Positions 42,985 to 54,274 of a stretch of 64,000 nt of DNA are shown here, one piece after another. The translations under genes and the position numbers were made by a program. This DNA is from Charina bottae (Eukaryota > Chordata > Lepidosauria > Squamata > Charinaidae). Below the pieces are notes generated by a model. That model had not been told where the DNA came from, did no database searches, and saw nothing but the letters and a program-made list of their open reading frames with translations. Position 1 is the stretch's first letter. Each line of letters opens with the position of its first letter. The DNA lies in contig JALMGJ010000001.1 in NCBI GenBank assembly GCA_023362775.1, positions 59,923,501-59,987,500 on the forward strand. Direction: 5' to 3'.

Positions 42985-45900
42985 GTTGAAATTACTTTTC
43001 TACACACTGTACCACATTTGCATTTCTTTCCCATCTTGTGGTAAGGACTAAATTATTTCTATTCCTGTTGTTATAAAAACTCCATAGAAAAGGTTGCCAC
43101 TGACAATCTATCATATCCTATTACAAGGTTTTCCAATAATCACTGTGGAATATTTCACTATTACTCAATGAGAAATTCAACTTTTATTCAGGTCTCAGAA
43201 CAAATATCAGGTTTACCAACACCAGATTTCAGTGCATCTTTTATGTCCAGAGATTTAGTGAGATACTTGCTTTCAAGAAATACATACTGTATATACAAAC
43301 TGACACATACGCATGGCCTATGATTAAAAATCCTACTCTGGGCAATGGGGAAAAAACCTTTTAGGGGATAGCAAACCTTGTAGGATGTATAGTACAGAAT
43401 AGATAACTATTCATCCAAATAAAATCTAATAAAGTTTGTAATGTCAAGTTACATAAATCAGGAATGGTTCATGTGCTAAATAATTTGATCTGTGTGAGCA
43501 TGAACACTTTCAAGTAGACTTCTATAAATCAGAGGTGGGCATGGCATGACAAGTAGATGCCATCTGAAGCCAGCAAAGGAGGAAAGGCAGATCCATTGGT
43601 GCCATCCAATGATTGTTTTCTGATACCTCCTTCGGGTTTTTGTTTGCTCAGTAGAGGTCAAGTTGAAAAATCCAGGCCTTGGTAGGCCTTTGGCTGGACA
43701 CCTGTCCAGGTGGGCACCTCTTCTCTATCATGCTGCTCTTGCAGGTGCTGATTTACTTGCCATCTCCCACTCAAGCCCAACTCACATAGCAAGTTAGAAG
43801 GAGAAGACAACGTGAGGAGAAGGTGCTATTGGTATATCCTCACCTTCTGTCTTCATGGAACAGCAGAGAGAAGAGGAGGAGCAGGTCAAGAATGTTCCAA
43901 AGTTTGGAAGTGATTTCCCACTACTGGGGCATAGGCCTTGGTAGATTCCCAATTTCAGCTGCGCCAGTCATTGATGCCAACCTTCAGATGCTGTCTCTAG
44001 TGAGATTTTAAAGATGTGTAACTAATGCATTTAAGAAAACCAACTCACCTCAAAATAAATGGTGACAGGATTAGGCTACACATCTACTGGGGCTGTCTAT
44101 GGAGTAGGTGTACCTTGTTTCATAACAAAGCATGCAAGTTTTTCCATCTGGCTAAATATATTCTGTGAATGCAACAACGAGTTACCCGGGCATCTAGTAG
44201 ATAAGAGTGGGGTTGTTTTTACTTTGCTTTGAATAGCTCTGTGATCAAGGTGGCAATCTGTTTTGTCTGTTGCCTCTGACAGTATCAGAGGGGACCTGGC
44301 TTGGCTAGATTGATTGGTACCTCCAGCTTAGCCATTTCCGTGCAGAATGGCTGAGTTTTTTGCCTAATGATGTTACATTTGTCCTGCAGATGATGTAGCG
44401 CATGCTACAGAGAATGAACAGCTCGGCTCTGATCGCTCCTTATTTGGCAAGCGTTCACATTTCACACCAATCCTTCTCAGGCCCATTAATATTATATATA
44501 GATACCCTTGTCACAGATTTACATTCGGTGATCTGAAATCAGGACGAAAGGGGTGAAATGTGTGAGGGGGGTAGGGGTGAGGAGTGGAGTTGATTTATTA
44601 TAGGGAATGTTGAAGAATAAAAAGGAAGTGATCAAATTTATATTAATGCTCTGACCTACATTCTCAAGCACTACTCCCCTCCCCAATTCAGTCCTAAAGT
44701 CTCTTTCCTGAGCTGCATCACCACCTTAAAAATTTATTTAGAGCACAGTAGTAATTAATTTCTTATTTTGATACATTTTTAGGCTTTGGAAATTGTCTAT
44801 AGATTAACAGAGTAGCATGTGCATTCAGATGCATCTCAGTTTCGTTCAATGGCATTAATCCCCAGGTAATGTTCCTTTAGAACTGAAGCCAGAGTTCCTG
44901 AAATCAATTGTTCAGGATGGGAAAGAACTTCAATGTAGTCTGGATCCAACCCAAAGTTCCCACATAATTCATTTATATTTTAAAATACTTTTTGAGGCCA
45001 TTCCATTAGTCATATGTATTGTTCCCCAATTTGTCTGTGTTGGCTGGGAATTATGGAGAATGACAGATTGGGAAGACTGCCATAAAATGAAGAGATTCCA
45101 TCACTTCCTTGCATAATGCCATCTGAGAGCTATTGTGCTTCTATAGCTATTATCAATCCAACTTTGATTTAAATGTTCATGCACCTACCCAGATATACAG
45201 CATACAATAGAAGTCAGTTTAGGGTTACCAGAGTGGGCTGCAAAAATCTGGATGAATCCTAGATGGCTACACAGAGAAAAACCTTGGCTGCTATCTAGTG
45301 GCTGGCTGGATTTTTGCAGCCCTGTTCCGATAGCTCTATGACAGCCATCATCATTTGTACCTTTTTTCTTGGTAAAACCATGGGCAAGAATCATGTCTGT
45401 TTCTTGTGCTTAATTGGTAGCTTTCTAACCAAATTGCAGAATGTGAAGCAAAATTAAAAGTAATTAAGCTCTAAATATGCTAGAGTAAGAACCCAAGTAA
45501 ATTAATTCCTGTCTAGCTGTATATTGATAATAATCAAGTGTCATACTGAGCATGAATTAATATCACCATCAATGCAACTATCCATGAATGATCACATAAT
45601 GTCTTCTTGCAATTACAACATTTTCCTACAAAATGCCTTTAAATATACTGTATATACATTAATTTAGTTTCAAGACCCAAAATTAGGTTGGACAATATTA
45701 ATTTCAACCTTCTGTATTCTCTTATTAGCCAATTGCATCACTTGATTTCTTATGCCTACTTTATAATTACCTTTAATTACCAATTTATAATAAGTTTATT
45801 CTGTTAATTCAAGGTTGTTCATGCCCTGAAGCATAAACCAATAACAGTATCACTTGAACCTGTGACTAATTAGAAATGTGTAATGCCATTAGGTAACTTG

Positions 45901-46283
45901 TTAATGGAAATTATTTCATCCTTTAAGTAACCCACCCACCACTTTCCATTCCTACTGGCTGAGTTCTTAATGCAGGTTCAGAATAAATGCTGTCTTTATG
46001 TTAGGGTATGCATCAATAAATAAGTATGTGAATGGTAATAAAGTTAAAAAGAGGGGAAAACCCCACTAACATAAAATAAAACTAACTCTGTTTTAAGGAG
46101 AAAACCATGAGAACAATTAAATGGATTTCCAATTTCTTTGATAAATGATTAATGCTACAAACAGAGGAACAGAATTCCAGAGATGAGGCCAACAAAGCCA
46201 ATATTTTGGCTGGCACAAAGTTTGAGTTACTGCAGAGCAGGAGGCATGCACCTGTGTTAGCTTCTAAGCATATTCTGTTAACT
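42985..46283. other. Unassigned 3.3 kb, no feature seen
   Basis: The longest stretch without a recognised element. AT-rich with no convincing frames. Conserved non-coding sequence is possible but cannot be judged here. Confidence 0.45.
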
Positions 46284-46510
46284 ATCTCAAGGATATCCTG
46301 GAGAAGATGCTGATGCTAGGGAAAGTGGAAGGCAAAAGGAAGAGGGGCGACCAAGGGCAAGATGGATGGATGATATTCTGGAGGTGACGGAATCAACCGT
46401 GGGGGAGCTGGGGATGGCGACGGCCGACAGGAAGCTCTGGCGTGGGCTGGTCCATGAAGTCACGAAGAGTTGTAAGCGACTGAATGAATAAACAACAAAA
46501 TCTCATGGAT
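46284..46510 (+). mobile_element. BovB 3' end fragment
   Basis: The 205-bp piece 46295-46499 matches the last part of BovB copy 1 (AAAGGAAGAGGGGCGACC, GATGGATGGATGATATTCTG, GTCACGAAGAGT) and ends CGACTGAATGAATAAACAACA. Flanks ATCTCAAGGAT (46284-46294) and ATCTCATGGAT (46500-46510) differ at one base. It is a strongly 5'-truncated insertion of the copy-1 lineage. Confidence 0.88.
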
Positions 46511-47998
46511 CAGGTGGTGGGAAAATTTTCCTTTTGAAAACTTGGAGCAGATCTTCATTAATGTTATATCCGATCACTGTGCTGACTGCCTCACTCCCAG
46601 AACGTGACACACTGCAGTCCACTTCCTCATACTAGTTTTCCTCAAAAACCTGTCTTTCCCCTGAGAGCATTTGTGATGTGTTACTGAATATGATGTGCTT
46701 AAGTTGCAGTTCTAACAGTTTTACTTGAGCAAAGTGTTGCACTCTCCTTACAGGTACTATGAAACTGGCTAGAAGAAGAGAGTAAGGCTAGCTTCAACAG
46801 AGCCTATTTAAAAAGGGCACTTATGCCACACACATAGAAGAGTGTTTGAAAGTATAGTTTGAAAAAAACATCGTGTCCCAGGACACTTAGAGTCTTACAG
46901 AAGCCCAGGGTTCATCATTTGTGAAATTGATAGGGTGTGGACAACACATCTATTGAAGGATGAAGGGAGGAGATGCCCCAATCTCTGCTTTCTCCAAGAG
47001 CTTTGTAGTTGAATGATGTGTTTCCTGCACATATCAAATATACAGGGGCAATTACCTTTAGAGATAAAAAAAATTGGATGAAGCCCCTCCCCCAGTTTGC
47101 AGACACAGTGCTATTAAATGTCAAAACCATCTTCTTGTACTTTCATGAGATGTTTGCCTCATGCCTTCATTTTAAACACAGCCAATATTACCTGGTGCTA
47201 TTTGCTGGCTGAATAGCATTTTTCATTTTGGAAGGCACTTCAGTGTAAATCCTGCTCTAGACAACTGCTGTCACTCTCTTCATCACTTGGGCAATTTAGG
47301 CATCATTCCAGGTACCCATACACATTTGTCCAAACTTGCACCACCACATTTTAAGGAAAGGGATGGTGGTTGGGCTAGATGAGAAGGAAGCAAAGGCTGG
47401 GGAATGCACCAGTCACTGCTCTTGAATTGCCCCACAATAAAGCTTTAAGGACAGGACCACTCACAAGCCTTCTTGCTAAAGCAGATTAGAGCTTGGCCAT
47501 CAGGTCAGCACAGATGATACTAACATATTTTTCTTCCAACTCAGAACTGGATGAATGTACATTAAGACAGCCACGAGGAAGAGCTCTTCAAGTATATGGT
47601 CTTTGATCAGATATGCAAATTATCTGACCTAATTAAAGGCAACTTTCTATTTTCAGTGTTGACTTCCTGAAACAATATCAGCTCTGTCCATGTAATGGTA
47701 AATGAACTGATCTGCTTATTGGGACTTTGGAATGAATCACAGGAATTTTGACCTTACTGCAGACCCTGTAAATAGACACAGCTTTAGTAGTTGTATCACT
47801 ATACCTTTCCATTTTAAGGAGTAATAATACAAGTAACTCTGAAAGTCCCTATTTTGAATGAAGTCCTCTGTGGAAAAAAAAATTATTGGGGAGAATGGAA
47901 GGAAGGTAGAGTATGACAGAGGGGAAAGGAAGCAAAGATAGTTATATTTTGCAAATGTATGATTAGATCTAAAAAAAAGGAAAGACAAGTATGATATA
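46511..47998. other. Unassigned 1.5 kb, no feature seen
   Basis: Unique-looking DNA up to the nested PLE locus. Confidence 0.45.
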
Positions 47999-48126
47999 CA
48001 TACTTGAGTCTCAATCAAAGAGAATATTTGCAGCCCAGGGTTGAACTGTGGAGTCCTTGGTGCTCTCTGAGCCTTGTTTGTAGCTTGAATCATGTCAACT
48101 GGATTTCTATTTTCTTAGTGGAAACG

Positions 48127-48156
48127 TTTCGCTCCTTATCCAAGGAGCTTCTTCAG
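48127..48156 (-). other. Hammerhead-like motif, PLE-1 left copy
   Basis: Inverted twin of the motif at 51213-51242: CTGAAGA, one base, 7-bp stem, GAAA. Same sequence as the right copy. Confidence 0.55.
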
Positions 48157-48253
48157 TCTGAGCAAAGTTGGTAAGGGAATCCTAAATATGTTCCTAGGTA
48201 GCTGTGTGACCTTACACCTGGGGCTAGGTCATGGTTATATTGAGATGTAATTT

Positions 48254-49696
48254 TTAAGTCCTTTTATCATCTAATGGGGGGTCGTTAAAATCACCATGCT
48301 GCTGTTGAGCTTCTGAAATGGTCTTAATCTTAATCTTCCTAGGCACAGAAGACAACACGGGGAGGAAGATGGGGGAGAGTTTGTGCCTGAGGCCCCCACC
48401 TCTATTCAAGGAAGGATTTTCCAAGTTGGCATAAATGGATTCCTTGACCCCTCTCTCAAACCACCTATCTTCTCTGTCTAAAATGTGAACATTAATGTCC
48501 TCAAATGAGTGTCCTTTTTCTTTTAGATGAAGATAAACTGCTGACTCTGGTCCTGTGGTGTTATTTCTCCTGTGTTGGGCCATCCTCCTGTACATAGGTT
48601 GTTTGGTTTCTCCAATGTAGAGTTCAGAGCACTCCTCACTGCACTGGATTGCATAAACTACATTGCTTTTCTTATGTTTTGGAGTTTGATCTTTGGGGTG
48701 TACAAGCCTCTGTCTCAGTGTGTTGGTGGGTTTGAAATATACAGGTATGTGGTGTTTGCCAAATATCCGTTTTATCTTTTCAGACATGCCAGCCATGTAG
48801 GGAATGACCAGGTTCTTTCGTTTACTCTGAGTCTCAGCCCTATCTGTCGCTGTTTTAGGTCTGGTAGATTTAGATTTGGTGAAGGCCCAATTTGGATATC
48901 CACAGGCCTTCAGGGCTGTTCTCAGGTGCTGGTTTTCATTCTTTTTGGAATCCATGGAGGTGGGGATGGTTTCTGCTCTGTGTGACAATGTCCTGATGAC
49001 TCCTAGTTTGTGCTGCAGTGGATGGTGGGAGTCAAACATCAGATATTGATCTGTGTGTGTGGGTTTCCTGTAGATCCCTATTTCTAGCTTGCCACCGGTC
49101 CCAATGAGGACTTCACAGTCTAGGAATGCCAGTCTGTTGTCCTTGGTGTCTTCTCTGGTGAAGCTAATGTTGGCATCTATAGTGTTTATATGGTCCGTGA
49201 AGGCCTGTACTTCCTGGGCCTTGATTTTGACCCAGGTGTCATCCACATACCTAAACCAGTGGGTGGGCACCGTTCCCTGGAATGTGTTGAGTGCTTTCTT
49301 CTCCACTTCTTCCATGTATAAATTGGCCACAATGGGTGACACAGGAGAACCCATGGCACAGCCGTGTTTTTGTCTGTAAAAGTCACCTCTGTATGTGAAA
49401 TAAGTGGTGTTAAGACACAGGTCCAGAAGATGGCAGATCTGGTTTGGGTTGAGATGGCTTCTCCTTTCCAGGGTGCTGTCCTCTTCTAGTCTCTTCCTGA
49501 CAGCGGATAGAGCATGAGTGATGGGGATGCTGGTGAAAAGGGAGGACACATCAAAGGAGACCATAGTTTCATCTGTATCCAGTTTCAGGATCTTTGTTTT
49601 GGAAACAAATTCTTCCGAATTATGGATGTGGTGTTCAGAGTGTCCAACTAGAGGTGCTAGTATGGTAGAGAGGTGTTTGGCAATGTTGTATAACAC
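48254..49696 (-). CDS. Penelope-like RT / GIY-YIG endonuclease, left copy
   Basis: A 480-codon frame without stops. Reverse transcriptase: MVSFDVSSLFTSIP (first catalytic Asp), CAMGSPVSPIVANLYMEE and WFRYVDDTW (YVDD at residues about 150-153). PLE reverse transcriptases are telomerase-like and also used for retrotransposition. A GIY-YIG endonuclease follows from about 345: NVVYAIQCSEECSELYIGET, then KQPMYRRMAQHRR and the E of WFERGVKE. Both active-site sets look intact. The N-terminal part upstream of IAKHLSTILAPL is missing, so the protein is not complete. The initial Met is only the first ATG after the truncation point. Confidence 0.9.
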   Translation of the reverse strand: MLYNIAKHLSTILAPLVGHSEHHIHNSEEFVSKTKILKLDTDETMVSFDVSSLFTSIPITHALSAVRKRLEEDSTLERRSHLNPNQICHLLDLCLNTTYFTYRGDFYRQKHGCAMGSPVSPIVANLYMEEVEKKALNTFQGTVPTHWFRYVDDTWVKIKAQEVQAFTDHINTIDANISFTREDTKDNRLAFLDCEVLIGTGGKLEIGIYRKPTHTDQYLMFDSHHPLQHKLGVIRTLSHRAETIPTSMDSKKNENQHLRTALKACGYPNWAFTKSKSTRPKTATDRAETQSKRKNLVIPYMAGMSEKIKRIFGKHHIPVYFKPTNTLRQRLVHPKDQTPKHKKSNVVYAIQCSEECSELYIGETKQPMYRRMAQHRRNNTTGPESAVYLHLKEKGHSFEDINVHILDREDRWFERGVKESIYANLENPSLNRGGGLRHKLSPIFLPVLSSVPRKIKIKTISEAQQQHGDFNDPPLDDKRT

Positions 49697-51115
49697 CTCT
49701 CTACCATACTAGCACCTCTAGTTGGACACTCTGAACACCACATCCATAATTCGGAAGAATTTGTTTCCAAAGCAAAGATCCTGAAACTGGATACAGATGA
49801 AACTATGGTCTCCTTTGATGTGTCCTCCCTTTTCACCAGCATCCCCACCACTCATGCTCTATCCGCTGTCAGGAAGAGACTAGAAGAGGACAGCACCCTG
49901 GAAAGGAGAAGCCATCTCAACCCAAACCAGATCTGTCATCTTCTGGACCTGTGTCTTAACACCACTTATTTCACATACAGAGGTGACTTTTACAGACAAA
50001 AACACGGCTGTGCCATGGGTTCTCCTGTGTCACCCATTGTGGCCAATTTATACATGGAAGAAGTGGAGAAGAAAGCACTCAACACATTCCAGGGAACGGT
50101 GCCCACCCACTGGTTTAGGTATGTGGATGACACCTGGGTCAAAATCAAGGCCCAGGAAGTACAGGCCTTCACGGACCATATAAACACTATAGATGCCAAC
50201 ATTAGCTTCACCAGAGAAGACACCAAGGACAACAGACTGGCATTCCTAGACTGTGAAGTCCTCATTGGGACCGGTGGCAAGCTAGAAATAGGGATCTACA
50301 GGAAACCCACACACACAGATCAATATCTGATGTTTGACTCCCACCATCCACTGCAGCACAAACTAGGAGTCATCAGGACATTGTCACACAGAGCAGAAAC
50401 CATCCCCACCTCCATGGATTCCAAAAAGAATGAAAACCAGCACCTGAGAACAGCCCTGAAGGCCTGTGGATATCCAAATTGGGCCTTCACCAAATCTAAA
50501 TCTACCAGACCTAAAACAGCGACAGATAGGGCTGAGACTCAGAGTAAACGAAAGAACCTGGTCATTCCCTACATGGCTGGCGTGTCTGAAAAGATAAAAC
50601 GGATATTTGGCAAACACCACATACCTGTATATTTCAAACCCACCAACACACTGAGACAGAGGCTTGTACACCCCAAAGATCAAACTCCAAAACATAAGAA
50701 AAGCAATGTAGTTTATGCAATCCAGTGCAGTGAGGAGTGCTCTGAACTCTACATTGGAGAAACCAAACAACCTATGTACAGGAGGATGGCCCAACACAGG
50801 AGAAATAACACCACAGGACCAGAGTCAGCAGTTTATCTTCATCTAAAAGAAAAAGGACACTCATTTGAGGACATTAATGTTCACATTTTAGACAGAGAAG
50901 ATAGGTGGTTTGAGAGAGGGGTCAAGGAATCCATTTATGCCAACTTGGAAAATCCTTCCTTGAATAGAGGTGGGGGCCTCAGGCACAAACTCTCCCCCAT
51001 CTTCCTCCCCGTGTTGTCTTCTGTGCCTAGGAAGATTAAGATTAAGACCATTTCAGAAGCTCAACAGCAGCATGGTGATTTTAACGACCCCCCATTAGAT
51101 GATAAAAGGACTTAA
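49694..51115 (+). CDS. Penelope-like RT / GIY-YIG endonuclease, right copy
   Basis: Mirror copy of the left frame, open from 49694 (a TAA lies directly before) with first ATG at 49805 (436 codons). Same domains: FDVSSLFTSIP, YVDD at about residue 114 from that ATG, GIY-YIG near 309-330. In the shared protein I see three residue differences: Ala for Thr in VSKxKIL, Thr for Ile in SIPxTHAL, Val for Met in MAGxSEK. Each can be one transition. The N-terminus is absent as in the twin. Confidence 0.9.
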   Translation, partial: HLSTILAPLVGHSEHHIHNSEEFVSKAKILKLDTDETMVSFDVSSLFTSIPTTHALSAVRKRLEEDSTLERRSHLNPNQICHLLDLCLNTTYFTYRGDFYRQKHGCAMGSPVSPIVANLYMEEVEKKALNTFQGTVPTHWFRYVDDTWVKIKAQEVQAFTDHINTIDANISFTREDTKDNRLAFLDCEVLIGTGGKLEIGIYRKPTHTDQYLMFDSHHPLQHKLGVIRTLSHRAETIPTSMDSKKNENQHLRTALKACGYPNWAFTKSKSTRPKTATDRAETQSKRKNLVIPYMAGVSEKIKRIFGKHHIPVYFKPTNTLRQRLVHPKDQTPKHKKSNVVYAIQCSEECSELYIGETKQPMYRRMAQHRRNNTTGPESAVYLHLKEKGHSFEDINVHILDREDRWFERGVKESIYANLENPSLNRGGGLRHKLSPIFLPVLSSVPRKIKIKTISEAQQQHGDFNDPPLDDKRT

Positions 51116-51212
51116 AAATTACATCTCAATATAACCATGACCTAGCCCCAGGTGTAAGGTCACACAGCTACCTAGGAACATATTTAGGATTCCCTTACCA
51201 ACTTTGCTCAGA

Positions 51213-51248
51213 CTGAAGAAGCTCCTTGGATAAGGAGCGAAACGTTTC
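51213..51248 (+). other. Hammerhead-like motif, PLE-1 right copy
   Basis: CTGAAGA (51213-51219), an A, stem GCTCCTT/AAGGAGC (51221-51227 with 51232-51238), loop GGAT, then GAAA (51239-51242) and CGTTTC. CTGANGA and GAAA around a stem are the conserved core of hammerhead ribozymes, and PLEs are known to carry minimal hammerheads in their terminal repeats. Here one base separates the core from the stem, and I cannot draw stems I and III, so activity is unproven. Confidence 0.55.
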
Positions 51249-51359
51249 CACTAAGAAAATAGAAATCCAGTTGACATGATTCAAGCTACAGACAATTCCA
51301 CCTGGATGACTGAGAACCTTCATAGACATATTCTGAGCCTTGTTGTTTTCTTGCAGACA

Positions 51360-51389
51360 TTTCATTGCCAGACTAGGCAACATCTTCAG
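51360..51389 (-). other. Hammerhead-like motif, PLE-2 left end
   Basis: Minus-strand CTGAAGA, T, stem GTTGCC with GGCAAT (G-T pair at base), then GAAA. Inverted twin of 53333-53362. Confidence 0.5.
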
Positions 51390-51541
51390 TGCGAAAAGGG
51401 AGTGGGACTTGCTCTCTGTTTATATACCATGGCTTGTCCTGCTTGTGTTGGTGGAGGTGTTGTTTTCTCCTTAGAAGTTCCTTGATTGGGCTGTTGTTTG
51501 CTCCTAGGTTGATTGACTGAGTTAATAGTTCCTTGATTAAG

Positions 51542-52399
51542 TTATATTCTGCTGTTTGAATGTTCCTCTGGTGCTAATCCTGGTGTTAATATTTGTCTAT
51601 CTGGGTGTTGATTACTGGCAAGGAGGTGTTCTGGTTTTCTGGCTTTTCTATTGTCTCTTATGAATGGTATGTAAATGTTGTTTACCTCTATGTTTCTGAT
51701 GATGGCTGCTTTCTCTGAGTGCCAAGCTTCCAGGAATTCTCTAGTGTTTTTGGATTTGGCTTGGTTTAAGATGCTCAGAGTTTCCCAGTTGAAAGTATGG
51801 TTGAGTCTGTCCATGTGTTGTGAGATTAAGGAGTTTTCATTGTGTCTTCTGACTGCTAGTTGGTGTTTGTGGATGCGCTCTGCTAGTCTTCTGCCCATCT
51901 GTCCTACATAGTGGCTGCTACAGTCCTTACACTGTATGTTGTAGATAACTCCTGTTTTTTCTTCTTTGGCTACTGGGTCTTTTGGGTTACTTAAGATGTT
52001 CTGAAGGGTTTTGGTTGGTTTATGTGCTATGGTAATGCCATGTGGTTGTAACAGTCTATTGGTATTTTCTGAGATGTTTCTGATGTATGGCAGAGTAATC
52101 CTTTCCATAGCTTCTGTTGGTTTTGCTGTGGTGGGTTGAGTGGTCAGGCACTTTTTGATAAATTTGCTTGGGTATCCATTTTGCTGGAAGATGCTATATA
52201 AGTGGTCTGTTTCCTTTTTCTGGTGTTCTGGGTTGCTGCAGTACATTTGTGCTCGTCTGAATAGTGTTCTTACACAGCTCCTCTTGTGGGAGGTTGGGTT
52301 ATTGCTTTGGTAGTGGAGCACTTGGTTAGTGTGGGTAGATTTCCGGTCGACTTGTGTTTCTAGAATGCCATCATTTCCTCTACTGATGAGGATGTCCAA
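51542..52399 (-). pseudogene. PLE-2 C-terminal part with GIY-YIG endonuclease
   Basis: A 285-codon minus-strand frame. It starts within the end of the reverse transcriptase (KSTHTNQVLHYQSNNP, SCVRTLFRRAQ) and contains the GIY-YIG domain: GVIYNIQCKDCSSHYVGQMG, then RRLAERIHKHQLAVRRH and the E of REFLEAWHSEKAAI. The endonuclease residues look intact. It is a different PLE family from PLE-1. The frame is separated from the upstream reverse transcriptase by frameshifts near 52400 and 52590. Confidence 0.85.
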
Positions 52400-53220
52400 G
52401 AGGGTAGTATGTTGTTGTTTTCTTCTTCCTTGTGAATTTTATTCCTTTGAAGATGTTGTTGATGGTTTCATGTGTTTCCTCCAGTTGTTCCTTTTTTATT
52501 ATGACAAAAGTGTCATCTACATACCAGATCCATACTTTGGGTTGTATGCGTAGGAGTGCTATCCTTTCTAGGTGTTGCATTATAATCTGCTATGAGTCAT
52601 GAAAGTGGTGATCCTATAGGTGTTCCTTTGATTTGTTGGTATATTTGTCCATCAAACTGAAAGTAGGTGGTGAGGCAGAGGTTGATGAGGTCCATGATTC
52701 TGGGTATTTTGATCTTAGTGTATCTGGTTAGGTTGGGTGTGTTGCATAGAACTGCTGCCATGGATTCAATTGCTAGTGTTGGGTCTATGGATGTAAAGAG
52801 TGCCGTGACATCAAATGAAACCATAAATTCATCTTCTTCTATTTTTAGGTCTTTGATTTTCTGGAGGCACTGTAGTGGTGAGTTGATAGAGTATTTGCTC
52901 TCCTCTGTGAGATGCCCAAGTGTTCTTGTAAGTTCTTTAGCTATGTTGTATGTGGGGGTCCCTGGTAATGACACAATTGGATGGAGCGGTATGTCAGGCT
53001 TGTGTATTTTGGGGCATCCATAGAAGCGTGGGATGATGGGTCCTCTGCTTTTCATCTGCCTCTGTTCTTCTTTTGTGATTTGACCTTTCTTGGTTCGGTC
53101 ATTGAGGATTCTTTTGACCTGGTTGTCCAGTTTCTGTATGGGATTGGTGTTTACTGGGGTGTAGGTTTCTTTGTCCTCAAGTAAGTCTTTGGATTTTTGT
53201 ATATACTGCGATCTGTCCAT
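52380..53220 (-). pseudogene. PLE-2 reverse transcriptase, frameshifted
   Basis: Two minus-strand frames. The 53220-52597 frame has RFYGCPKIHKPDIPLHPIVS, YNIAKELTRTLGHL, MVSFDVTALFTSIDP (first Asp) and IKGTPIGSPLS. The 52580-52380 frame has VWIWYVDDTFVIIKKEQLEE (catalytic YVDD). About 5-10 codons and at least one frameshift lie between them, near 52585. The N-terminal region before 53220 is lost where the right inverted repeat begins (about 53262). It is inactive but recent enough to read throughout. Confidence 0.85.
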
Positions 53221-53332
53221 AATGACGGTGGTGCGGCCTTTGTCTGCTGGGAGGATGATGATAGTTTAGTCCAACACAAGCAGGACAAGCCATGGTATAT
53301 TAACAGAGAGCAAGTCCCACTCCCTTTTTGCA

Positions 53333-53362
53333 CTGAAGATGTTGCCTAGTCTGGCAATGAAA
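53333..53362 (+). other. Hammerhead-like motif, PLE-2 right end
   Basis: CTGAAGA (53333-53339), T, GTTGCC paired with GGCAAT (53353-53358), GAAA (53359-53362). Same layout as in PLE-1 with unrelated stem sequence. Confidence 0.5.
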
Positions 53363-53419
53363 TGTCTGCAAGAAAACAACAAGGCTCAGAGAGCACCAAG
53401 GACTCCATACTTGAGTCTC

Positions 53420-54266
53420 TCTAACAAGTGCCAATATCAATTGTTTTAGAAGAAACAGCAAGAAGGAAAAAAACTGAAGTGGAACAATTATGAGATAAAT
53501 GATTTCTGACTGTGAGCCTAATTTGAGTGGATAATTATATTTTATTTGCTAAATATTTCTTGCATTTTTTTTAGTTTTATTCTATACACATCTCCAATCT
53601 TTGATGTTTGCTTTAAAATTCTAGTCTCTCGCAGCTGGTTACAAGCTGAGGTTTTGATTAAAGACAGAATTGTTCTAATCATCTGTTGCTAGAAATAATA
53701 CATTAGGGTAGAGGAAGTCCATACATGCTCCTTCTTGAACTAAGTACTGTACATTATAAGCTAAGGGTAGGATAATTCAAGAGGTAGTTTATCTGTGTGG
53801 GAAATGTTAATTATGCCTAAATGTTGGTATTCAGCAGTATAACTCAGAGAGTCCTTGCCAATCCATGAAAACTATCCAAACAACTATCATTAGATTCTAA
53901 TCTACCTTTTGCTCACCCCATTTTAGAGTATCTAATGAGATGCAAATCTCCTTGCAATTTCTCAAAATATTTTGTTTCTCTGTGAAAAAGGCTTCAGTTT
54001 TTCTACTTTAATTTCAACATGCTTGAGCATTTCTTTCACATTTCTCTTCATAATATTTCTGAACTTTATCATTAGAGATGTTGAATAATGCTACTGCTGG
54101 TGGAATTATAATCTTTATGTTACATATCATCCCATCTCTCTAAAGCTCCCTGGCATCCAACATTTCTCAGTTTCAAAGCATCATGAGAGAAGTTCCTTCA
54201 TTATGTTTTCTCTTGGGATTCAGCTGAAGTATGAAAACCCAGGAATGCTATAGACCACTGAAGAGA
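53420..54266. other. Unassigned, no feature seen
   Basis: AT-rich unique DNA between the PLE locus and a hAT element. Confidence 0.45.
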
Positions 54267-54274
54267 GGTTAATA

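Larger units (their letters stand above)
48066..51344. mobile_element. PLE-1 head-to-head inverted dimer
   Basis: The direct repeat TCTGAGCCTTGTT at 48066-48078 and 51332-51344 (13 bp) brackets two PLE-1 copies facing away from a common centre at about 49684. The minus-strand copy is 48079-49690 and the plus-strand copy 49692-51331. Arms 48079-49677 and 49692-51291 are inverted copies, separated by a 14-bp unmatched centre that includes extra codons of the left copy. Both are 5' truncated within the reverse transcriptase N-terminal side. The right copy has about 40 bp more at its 3' end. Confidence 0.92.
47999..53419 (-). mobile_element. PLE-2 with terminal inverted repeats, host of PLE-1
   Basis: The duplication CATACTTGAGTCTC occurs at 47999-48012 and 53406-53419 (14 bp, perfect). 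PLE-2 is therefore 48013-53405, interrupted by 48079-51331. Its two ends are inverted copies: the left (48043-48078 plus 51345-51450) is the complement of the right (53262-53405), running through the hammerhead-like motif to CCAACACAAGCAGGACAAGC at 53271. The coding part lies between on the minus strand. Confidence 0.92.

Noticed and set aside
51213..51248. Calling a proven hammerhead ribozyme
   Set aside because: Core and stem II are present but with one extra base, and stems I and III cannot be drawn; kept as hammerhead-like only.
48079..51331. Treating the PLE inverted dimer as an assembly artefact
   Set aside because: Not excluded outright, but a fold-back artefact would not create the flanking 13-bp duplication, the extra 40 bp on one side, or the three residue differences between arms. 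Kept as a real structure with a read check advised.
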